Of a stretch of DNA of 10,429 bases, positions 1 through 4,702 are shown one piece after another. A model generated the notes under the pieces. It was not told the DNA's origin, did no database searches, and was given only the letters and a program-made list of their open reading frames with translations. Made by a program: the position numbers and the translations under genes. How positions within the stretch are numbered: the stretch's first letter is position 1; each line of letters opens with the position of its first letter. This DNA comes from Baffinella frigidus (Eukaryota > Cryptophyceae > Cryptomonadales > Baffinellaceae): contig MU646320.1 of assembly GCA_026770585.1 (NCBI GenBank), positions 888,783-899,211 of the forward strand, written 5' to 3'.

Positions 1-40
1 GTAGGCCGAGACTTTTTGGTCCTAGGATCCCTCGGCCTAC
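1..40. repeat. Perfect-arm hairpin at window start
   Basis: GTAGGCCGAG (1-10) is the exact reverse complement of CTCGGCCTAC (31-40), with a CCTAGG-containing loop. The motifs CCTACGGTAGG and GGTCCTAGG just downstream (36-56) recur near 584-604 inside the first foldback element, and CCTAGG recurs at 1195 and 1265. This suggests the first 60 bases belong to a related but degraded or truncated element cut by the window edge. No gene is visible in 1-190. Confidence 0.55.
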
Positions 41-191
41 GGTAGGAGGTCCTAGGCAATGCCGTATGCCTAACTACCCCATTTTCAGGCCGTTAGCCTA
101 TGAGCGTGTAGAGTGACTTCTCTCCTGGCCCTGCTCAAACATAGCCTCGGTGGGGGTGCATACATGGCGGCCGTGTCGGCATCAACAAGGC

Positions 192-221
192 CATCTCTCT
201 CCACCCTCTCTCTCTCTCTCT
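192..221 (+). repeat. (CT)n microsatellite
   Basis: This is a pyrimidine tract dominated by CT. It lies just before the first exon-like block and ends about 35 bases before a CACAG acceptor-like site at 252-256, so it could serve as the polypyrimidine tract of an intron. Confidence 0.8.
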
Positions 222-256
222 GCATCAGTTGCTTTACAACAACCTGTATTCCACAG

Positions 257-290
257 GTACGCAAGTTGCCCCAGGAGGAGGCGCGTTACC
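257..290 (+). pseudogene. Exon-like block copy A (degenerate)
   Basis: After a CACAG acceptor-like site the sequence reads VRKLPQEEARY and then dissolves into CT repeat. It aligns with the start of two further blocks at 426 and 739, which read VREEPHEARH and VGKEPQEEARH. The 30 bases before the acceptor (ATCAGTTGCTTTACAACAAC) also match those before the third block with a few changes, so intron end and exon start were duplicated together. There is no continuation, so I read it as a decayed duplicate. The protein family is not recognised. Confidence 0.45.
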
Positions 291-403
291 TCTCTCTCTC
301 CCTCCCTCTCTCCCTCCCTCTCTCCCTCTCCCTCTCCCTCCCTCTCTCTCTCCCTCCCTCCCTCCCTCCCTCCCTCCCTCCCTCCCCTCTCTCTCTCTCT
401 TCT
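291..403 (+). repeat. (CT)n / (CCCT)n microsatellite
   Basis: This is a pure pyrimidine tract mixing TC, CCCT and CCTCCCTC units. It separates exon-like copies A and B. It creates long artificial open frames of Ser-Leu-Pro on one strand and Arg-Glu-Gly on the other, which are not genes. Confidence 0.9.
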
Positions 404-425
404 CGCAAGTCGCTGGGTGCCGCAG

Positions 426-479
426 GTTCGAGAGGAGCCCCACGAGGCGCGCCACCTCCGCACAATGCTCGCCCTCGCT
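426..479 (+). pseudogene. Exon-like block copy B (degenerate)
   Basis: Following GCCGCAG (acceptor-like, ending at 425) the frame reads VREEPHEARHLRTMLALA and then enters a CT microsatellite. It matches residues 1-18 of the longer block at 739-900 (VGKEPQEEARHRRRMLALA) with one codon missing. The nucleotide stretch ATGCTCGCCCTCGC is shared exactly. After that point the third copy continues coding while this one becomes CTCTCT, so it looks truncated by microsatellite expansion. Confidence 0.5.
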
Positions 480-532
480 CTCTCTCTTCTCTTACTTCTC
501 TCTCTCTCTTCTCTCTCTCCCTCTCTCTCTCT
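476..532 (+). repeat. (CT)n microsatellite
   Basis: An imperfect CT/TTCT tract follows exon-like copy B directly and runs into a TATG/TATA tract (533-556) that carries the first foldback element. Confidence 0.85.
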
Positions 533-553
533 GTATATATGTATGTATATGTA

Positions 554-657
554 TATCCCTTAAGTGGCGAGTAGGCTGATACGCCCTACGGTAGGGCCCT
601 AGGACCTGCCTAGGGTGAGTTAGGGCTAATATTCGCCCGTCCGCCACTTGAGGGATA
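554..657. mobile_element. Foldback MITE-like element 1, TA-flanked
   Basis: TCCCTTAAGTGGCG (556-569) and CGCCACTTGAGGGA (642-655) are terminal inverted repeats with a single mismatch. They are flanked on both sides by TA (554-555 and 656-657), as expected for a TA target-site duplication. The 100-bp body has no coding capacity and contains CCTACGGTAGG and CCTAGGAC motifs also seen at 36-56. It sits inside a TA-rich microsatellite, so the TA duplication alone is weak evidence; the inverted repeat is the real support. A non-autonomous element of a TA-inserting DNA transposon family (Tc1/mariner-like targeting) is the natural reading. Confidence 0.65.
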
Positions 658-659
658 TG

Positions 660-696
<37 letters not shown>
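660..696. repeat. (TA)n microsatellite
   Basis: About 16 uninterrupted TA units follow foldback element 1. They are followed directly by ATCAGTCGCTTCACACCACC, the pre-exon sequence shared with copy A. Confidence 0.95.
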
Positions 697-699
<3 letters not shown>

Positions 700-738
700 T
701 CGCTTCACACCACCAGTTACCCAACAACATGCCAACAG

Positions 739-900
739 GTTGGAAAGGAGCCGCAGGAAGAGGCGCGGCACCGCCGCAGAATGCTCGCCCTCGCGCACGA
801 CACCGCAAACGCACACCTCCAGGAGCACCCCTTGCTCGCCACGCTCGTGCGTGCCTCCGCCGCACGCCTCGAGGCCCTCGTAGCCATGGGCTATGTGTAG
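739..900 (+). CDS. Possible 3' terminal exon, unknown protein
   Basis: This is the longest of three related blocks. Preceded by CCAACAG (acceptor-like, ending at 738), the frame gives 53 residues from VGKEPQEEARH to EALVAMGYV and ends at TAG (898-900). The composition (Ala, Leu, Glu, Arg, His) and the amphipathic stretch LVRASAARLEALVAMGYV look like real helical protein, unlike the surrounding microsatellite frames. Homology with 257-290 and 426-479 supports the exon start at 739. I do not recognise the family. An alternative is a short reading frame starting at the internal ATG (781). No donor partner can be identified upstream, so the rest of the gene lies outside the window or has been lost. 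Confidence 0.45.
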   Translation, partial: VGKEPQEEARHRRRMLALAHDTANAHLQEHPLLATLVRASAARLEALVAMGYV

Positions 901-913
901 GGGGCAGGGTGTG

Positions 914-976
914 GGAGAGTAAACCCGTAGAGGGGACTTTTACTCTCCGGGGCCCGTCTCGGGGCGAGAGGCCCGG
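914..976 (+). other. Two consecutive hairpins after the 900 stop codon
   Basis: GGAGAGTAAA (914-923) pairs with TTTACTCTCC (939-948), and just after it a GC-rich inverted repeat around 949-976 (GGCCCGTCTC / GAGAGGCCC) forms a second stem. They lie 14 bases after the stop codon at 898-900. They may be 3' UTR structure or remnants of foldback elements. Confidence 0.45.
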
Positions 977-1038
977 TTTGGAAGGACTGTGTTCGGGGTA
1001 GATACATGAGGCTATTTCGGGGGTCGGTCCACCCAAAA

Positions 1039-1318
1039 CCACACAGCGGGCTACGAAGGGATTTTCGGGCGCTGAGAGCCCGAGTTTCCGTCACCTTATC
1101 CGTAGGAACCCCCCTTTGTCCCTACGGGTTGCCTACAGGGGTACCTCGCTCATAAGAAACCGCCCCCCCATAGGACGCTACAGTAGGACGATGCCTAGGG
1201 CCCTATGGTGGTCCTGGGGGGGGGGGCAGTTTCTTATGAGCGAGGTACCCCTGTACTGTAGGGTCCTAGGTCTTATCGCTGAGGGTTTATTCAAAATCCC
1301 TTCGAAGTCCGCTGTGGG
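1039..1318. repeat. Outer inverted repeat surrounding MITE 2
   Basis: The 27-bp arms at 1039-1065 (contains CTACGAAGGGATTTT) and 1292-1318 (contains AAAATCCCTTCGAAG) are inverted copies with a few mismatches. They enclose foldback element 2 almost symmetrically. This suggests an older, larger foldback element into which element 2 inserted; its own ends cannot be fixed. Confidence 0.5.
1134..1255. mobile_element. Foldback MITE-like element 2, TA-flanked
   Basis: The terminal inverted repeats start CAGGGGTACCTCGCTC (1136 on) and end GAGCGAGGTACCCCTG (to 1253). The arms match for 25 bp without error, then continue one mismatch later through a G plus C-run, about 34 bp in all. TA lies outside both ends (1134-1135 and 1254-1255), a clean target-site duplication. 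The 118-bp body has no transposase and must be non-autonomous. Translated it gives a peptide containing GTSLIRN and FLMSEVPLY, which I recall as a repetitive, spurious peptide in predicted proteomes of some algae. The near-perfect arms imply recent activity or strong sequence constraint. Confidence 0.85.
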
Positions 1319-1432
1319 GGGGACCCCCCACGTGGAGAATGAACTCTGCAGTGTTCAGATCCGGAAATCGCCTGCGGGTAAGTTTGGCTGGCGGCACAGA
1401 GGGCAGACATAATGTATTTGCCCGAGTGTCAG

Positions 1433-1471
<39 letters not shown>

Positions 1472-1567
1472 AGATCCGTCCTCACAGGGGCGGAGGAGCA
1501 CCGCGTGTGGGGAGCGCAGGGCACACCCGGCCAGTGCTTCGCTTTGTCAGAGGCCACCACCTTCTGA
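1256..1567 (+). CDS. Possible 3' part of a spliced gene, unknown
   Basis: Exon up to 1377 joined to 1474-1567 across a GTAAGT...TTCAG intron. In the favoured phase the product reads ENELCSVQIRKSPAG then SVLTGAEEHRVWGAQGTP and QCFALSEATTF, with TGA at 1565-1567. The downstream part looks like genuine protein. The 5' limit is unknown: the frame stays open leftward through foldback element 2 (Met codons at 1237 and 1116), so an upstream exon or transposon-derived start are both possible, and the start given here is only the base after the element's TA. A different phase from ATG 1339 would give about 59 residues ending inside element 3 and looks less protein-like. The stop codon lies immediately before the TA of element 3. 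Family not recognised. Confidence 0.4.
1378..1473 (+). other. Predicted 96-bp GT-AG intron with (CT)n tract
   Basis: The consensus donor GTAAGT is at 1378-1383 and a TCTCTTCAG acceptor ends at 1473. The interval from 1437 to 1470 is an uninterrupted (TC)n tract that takes the place of the polypyrimidine tract. A branch-point-like TCAGTAA lies at about 1429-1435. Donor, tract, acceptor and length all fit a short spliceosomal intron. Splicing keeps a reading frame open into the downstream exon. Confidence 0.65.
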
Positions 1568-1735
1568 TAGAGCGCCGGGCAGAGAAGTTGGCCAACCGAA
1601 AAATGGGAAATTGAGAAATTGTAGCCGTTTATGTCCACTTTTGAGAAATTTAGTACCAGAAAATTATCAAAAGTGGATATAAATGGCTCCAATTTCCCCA
1701 ATTTCCCATTTTCTCCATCTCTGCACAGCGCTCTA
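1568..1735. mobile_element. Foldback MITE-like element 3, TA-flanked
   Basis: The ends GAGCGCCGGGCAGAGA (1570 on) and TCTCTGCACAGCGCTC (to 1733) are inverted repeats with two mismatches. Pairing resumes further in (AATGGGAAATTG / CAATTTCCCATT, then TATGTCCACTTTTGA / TCAAAAGTGGATAT), so nearly the whole 164-bp body folds on itself around a short loop near 1652-1660. TA flanks both ends (1568-1569 and 1734-1735). The interior is AT-rich, unlike the GC-rich surroundings, and has no coding capacity. It sits directly after the TGA of the plus-strand model and downstream of the MYND remnant on the minus strand. Confidence 0.85.
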
Positions 1736-1946
1736 GAGATGCATCTTCCTCTGGAACTTATCAGGCAGCGGAGCCTCCTCTCTCTGGCCTGGGGCTGAGG
1801 CGCCTTGCCGTCCTTGTTGTGCCCGCCCCTCCACGCCGCCTTCTGACATTCAACCCCGCAGTACGCCTCTTGCCCGCAGCGCATCGCTTGAGAGCCACAT
1901 CCTGGGTCCCGCAACGCGAGCAGCTGCTCGCCGCGCTCGCCGCCTT
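1735..1946 (-). pseudogene. Frameshifted MYND-type zinc finger remnant
   Basis: The minus strand from about 1946 reads LKAASAAS SCSRCGTQDVALKRC, the first half of a MYND finger (C-x2-C then C). A second frame, overlapping near 1880, reads GQEAYCGVECQKAAWRGGH, the typical second half (YC-x2-EC-QKA-W-x3-H). The two halves are in different frames, so a small indel lies in the finger, and the final cysteine expected three residues after the His is absent (HNKDGK). MYND fingers are protein-interaction modules found in SMYD methyltransferases and many algal ankyrin/MYND proteins. No partner domain is visible. The frame continues to the edge of foldback element 3 and would otherwise read into it. 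A decayed gene fragment is most likely; a sequencing indel is the alternative. Confidence 0.65.
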
Positions 1947-2045
1947 CAGGTCAGATTGGGTTTGCTGGCTGCTGCCAAAAACCTCTAGCAGCGAGATGGC
2001 GGCGAGCGCAGCGAGCGCGGCGATCAGCTGTAGAGGTCAAAATTG
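1921..2045. repeat. GC-rich inverted repeat with flanking direct repeats
   Basis: CAGCTGCTCGCCGCGCTCG...CCGCC (1921-1944) is the reverse complement, with a 9-bp indel, of the stretch 1998-2030 ending CGGCGATCAGCTG. Each arm is followed by a similar stretch in the same orientation (AGGTCAGATTGGGTTTGCTGG at 1949-1968 and AGGTCAAAATTGGGTTCGTTGG at 2034-2055). The left arm overlaps the MYND remnant. It looks like a local inverted duplication. Confidence 0.45.
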
Positions 2046-2142
2046 GGTTCGTTGGAGCCTCTGCCAGTGCTGAGGTTTTCTTACGTGGACAGCCAAAATA
2101 TTAATTCTGGAGATCATTCTGAATTTATAGAATATTCCTGGT

Positions 2143-2450
2143 TCAGTAGGTAGCTCGTTCTAGTGGGCGCGACGTTTCCTTTCTACATACACCCCTCGGG
2201 GTGCACTCGAGTTAGAGCCCCTACTTCTCGTCCTACCTCTCCACGTGGCGTGCAGCGGTCGTGTTTGTCAACATAATAAGCCTACTTTCACCCCTTCAGT
2301 TGATAGCTCGGCGAGACGTTTTCTTCCCGACCCACCCTTCGGGGTGGTTCCGGGCGGCTAGAGTCTCACGTCTCGTCCCATCCCTCCACCTGGCGTACAG
2401 CGGTCGTGTTTGACAATTTATCAAACCTCGTTTTCCACCCATTTAGAAAA
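2143..2450. repeat. Diverged tandem duplication, about 150-bp unit
   Basis: Unit 1 (2143-2295) and unit 2 (2296 to about 2450) both begin TCAGT..GGTAGCTCG or TGATAGCTCG. Both contain a small CCC/GGGG hairpin (ACCCCTCGGGGT; CCCACCCTTCGGGGTGG), then TCTCGTCC.A.C.CTCCAC, GTGGCGTGCAGCGGTCGTGTTT or CTGGCGTACAGCGGTCGTGTTT, and a C/T-rich tail. The spacing between matching positions is 145-153 bp because of small indels. No coding potential or known RNA fold is recognised. Unit 2 runs straight into the CCCTAAA array. Confidence 0.65.
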
Positions 2451-2457
2451 GGATCCC

Positions 2458-2780
2458 CAAACCCTAAACCCTACACCCCAAACCCCACACCCTAACCCCT
2501 CAACCCTAACCCCGAAACCCTCATCCCTCATCCCTCATCCCTCATCCCTCATCCCATTAGAAACTCTAATCCCTAATCTCTCACCCCTAATCCCTAATCC
2601 CTGAACCCTAAACCCTAAACCCGAAATCCTAATCACTGCATCCTAAACCCCAAACCCTGAACCCTAAACCCTAATCCCTAAACCCTGAATCCTGATCACT
2701 AAATCCTAAACCCTAAACCCCAAACCCTAAACCCTAAACCCTAAACCCTAAACCCTTATCCCTAATCCCTAAACCCTGCC
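2458..2780 (-). repeat. Interstitial telomere-type array, C-rich orientation
   Basis: Degenerate (CCCTAAA)n, that is TTTAGGG on the minus strand, mixed with CCCTAAT, CCCTCAT (five tandem copies near 2515-2555) and CCCAAAC variants. The best-preserved block of exact heptamers is around 2705-2755. TTTAGGG is the common plant/algal telomere unit. Such degeneracy points to an interstitial or subtelomeric array, not an active chromosome end. The spurious frames of Asn-Pro-Thr repeats here are not genes. Confidence 0.9.
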
Positions 2781-2943
2781 CCCTACCTCCTTGCGAAGAC
2801 AAGTGAAAGACAGAAAATGTGCAACGAGAGTCCTTCACCAGCCTCACCTCATTCCGATTGTTATATGTACGAGATCACACGTACATAAACGGAAAGAATC
2901 CATGTTTCGACACAATCCACATAATTACGCAATTCAAAGTAAT

Positions 2944-2959
2944 TCCCCGGATATCCGGG
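2944..2959. repeat. Perfect 16-bp palindrome
   Basis: CCCCGGATATCCGGGG is its own reverse complement. It may be a protein-binding site or chance; nothing around it decides. Confidence 0.6.
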
Positions 2960-3352
2960 GGTACCAAGGGAATACAATATGGGGCGGGCGCACCCCTCAG
3001 AAATCGAGGTCTTGCTTATTGACTTAAGCCGAAGTCGTTTTGCGCCAAAAGTCCGCAGGAATCGAGACTTATGGCGTGTAAATCAACTTTACTCGCATTT
3101 TCGTGCCATCGTAGGTGGTGAAGCCAAGTACTATCGCAGGCCGGAAGGGCCCGCTTCGGTACCCGCTCTTTACGTTTGTGAGATTTCCCGGAGCGTGTGA
3201 AGTCCGATCGAAAAAGTTGGAACGATAATCCTGAGATCTCAATCGGCCATCGCCTTCGGGGCGGAAACTGAAAAAGCAAGACCCCCCATATCGTAGTCCC
3301 CCTCTTTTTTTTTCAGGTGTGCCACCTGGTGTTGCTTGTACCTATGGGGGTA

Positions 3353-3537
3353 CTGACCAGAAAAGCAAAAGTTAAGTGACCTCGCTAGTGCTTTGGTGCT
3401 TTGTATTACCTCACATGGAAGGTCACGCCCACCTTGCTCTTGGGGAGATGGGAACAATCTACGGATGAGCTCCTCGATCCTACCTACTCGGGCTGGACCG
3501 AGTCCCGCTTGTTCTTTAGGTCTGACCAGAAAAGCAA
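3353..3537 (+). repeat. Direct repeat pair CTGACCAGAAAAGCAA
   Basis: The same 16 bases occur at 3353-3368 and 3522-3537, 169 bp apart in the same orientation; a weaker relative (CTGAAAAAGCAAG) lies near 3268. The sequences between them are not otherwise similar. They may mark ends of an old insertion or a dispersed motif. Confidence 0.55.
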
Positions 3538-3548
3538 TTCACTCAACT

Positions 3549-3590
3549 GTCCTTTAGGTCCTTTACTAGGTCCTTTAGGTCCTTTAGGTT
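3549..3590 (+). repeat. Short tandem repeat GTCCTTTAG
   Basis: Four copies of a 9-bp unit GTCCTTTAG, one carrying a small insertion (CTTTACTAG). This is a small minisatellite. Confidence 0.8.
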
Positions 3591-3646
3591 TTAATATCTC
3601 CCAACATATGCCAACGACACGCCGTTCCGTAGAAGGGATCTGCAGA

Positions 3647-3664
3647 GAAAGCATTTTTGCTTTC
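3647..3664 (+). other. Short hairpin
   Basis: GAAAGCA (3647-3653) pairs with TGCTTTC (3658-3664) around a TTTT loop. No gene ends here that it could serve. Confidence 0.45.
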
Positions 3665-4123
3665 GGATCGCATTTAGCTCTCCAGTGCAGAGGCTCGTGA
3701 GGAGGGGATACAGGGTGGTTCTCTTGGGGTGTTTGAGGCTGCCCACATGGGCGCGCGCTCGCCCACGCACCGAACCCAAGTCAGCCTTTCTGAGGCTCAT
3801 GGTATCCCACGGTTGAAGTGTAAGGGCTCCAACCACGGATACCCCACAAGGTGAGGTGGGTTGTGTGGGGATTGTGTGGGGGATGTGAGGTTAGGTCAGC
3901 CAGGACGTGAGTGAGCAGCATGAGAAATTCCAGGAACCCAGAGGGGGTCCGAGTTTTTCTTGCTGAAAATAGTTGAGAGTACTACTGTGTGTCGGTCCTG
4001 TGTGGTAGTTATCCCACGGGTACCGAACGGGGGTGACGTAATTTCAACCTTCTTAAGTTGTCGCCCTTACGTAAGGTCGACTATAAGTGGTCCTTTTCAA
4101 GGGTTCCAATATCCCTTGAGTGA

Positions 4124-4147
4124 CATAAGTGGTTCCCTCCACTTATG
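4124..4147 (+). other. Short hairpin in AAGTGG-rich stretch
   Basis: CATAAGTGG (4124-4132) pairs with CCACTTATG (4139-4147). The motif TAAGTGG recurs at 4084 and 4175, so the stretch 4080-4185 is built from related short pieces. It could be the remains of a foldback element; it shares the word AAGTGG with the ends of element 1. Confidence 0.4.
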
Positions 4148-4354
4148 GATCACCCGAAAGGGTTCAGATCTGCCGTAAGTGGCTTGTTGAGTGATTAATG
4201 AATCAACCTTCGTTTCCCAAAGCTGAGTTCCCACGTCATTGCCTCGCGACAAGCGGATCCTTCCCCAGAGAGTGCGGTTAGCCCTTCAGGTGAGACACAG
4301 GCCCGGGAAGTCTCCTTAAGTTGACGTGGTTCCATTACTTATCAACTTGTATTG

Positions 4355-4589
4355 TAGAAATGGGCTCCGCGCGGATTCAAGGTCAGGTCAGGAAAAACGT
4401 CTTTTCGAGAAAAAAACGTCGAAAACGAACTTTTATGCTATCTTATTAGGCATGGGCAAGATGCCCAAAATAGAATCAACCACCCTCAAGATAGCACAAA
4501 AGTTCATTTTCGACGATTTTTTCTCAAAAAGACGTTCCTGACCTCCTCATCACCTCACGTTTTAGAAATCCGCGCGGAGCCCATTTCTA
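4355..4589. mobile_element. Long foldback MITE-like element 4, TA-flanked
   Basis: GAAATGGGCTCCGCGCGGATT (4357-4377) and its exact reverse complement (4567-4587) are the ends, with TA outside both (4355-4356 and 4588-4589). The outer G/C pair also matches, giving 24 perfect bases. Inside, the two halves keep pairing (ACGTCTTTTCGAGAAAAA / TTTTTCTCAAAAAGACGT; GAACTTTTATGCTATCTT / AAGATAGCACAAAAGTTC) up to a centre GGGCAAGATGCCC near 4454-4466. The 231-bp body is therefore one imperfect hairpin with arms of about 100 bp. There is no transposase. It lies 113 bp upstream of the chosen start of the RING gene and may form part of its promoter or 5' leader. Confidence 0.92.
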
Positions 4590-4702
4590 CACCTGTGATA
4601 TGGATATCAACTTATATCAAGGGTCCAGAAACTGGTCAAACTCACTTGACCACTTGTCACCATCCAACGGCCGGATCTCGTGCAAAGTTGCCCCCCCATA
4701 CG

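Larger units (their letters stand above)
2790..4350. other. Region without a recognisable gene
   Basis: No open frame here exceeds about 100 codons on either strand, and none shows a family motif I recognise. I saw no tRNA or rRNA. Visible structure is limited to a 16-bp palindrome at 2944-2959, a TTTTTTTTTCAG acceptor-like site ending at 3316, direct repeats near 3353 and 3522, a 9-bp tandem repeat near 3549, and hairpins at 3647 and 4124. The composition is mixed and less GC-rich than the gene that follows. It probably includes old repeats and the distal upstream region of the RING gene. Confidence 0.6.

Noticed and set aside
113-579. Open frames of Ser-Leu-Pro and Arg-Glu-Gly repeats on both strands
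   Set aside because: They are translations of CT/GA microsatellites, stay open in several frames at once and contain no protein-like segment apart from the short exon-like blocks.
626-1042. Minus-strand 138-codon frame
   Set aside because: It reads antisense through the exon at 739-900 and the TA microsatellite (Ile-Tyr repeats); no domain is visible.
2143-2450. Possible CRISPR array or tRNA cluster
   Set aside because: There are only two diverged units with no constant repeat and unique spacer pattern and no cloverleaf, and the window is eukaryotic.
2410-2604. Frame with Asn-Pro-Thr-Leu repeats
   Set aside because: It is a by-product of the CCCTAAA/CCCTCAT array.
3016-3836. Several 70-99 codon frames on both strands in the gene-poor region
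   Set aside because: They overlap each other on opposite strands, show no recognisable motif or codon pattern, and have no convincing splice context apart from one TTTTTTTTTCAG site.
4595-4702. Upstream in-frame ATG as the RING gene start
   Set aside because: It would add 36 residues with no domain character, beginning six bases outside the foldback element; possible, but less likely than ATG 4703.
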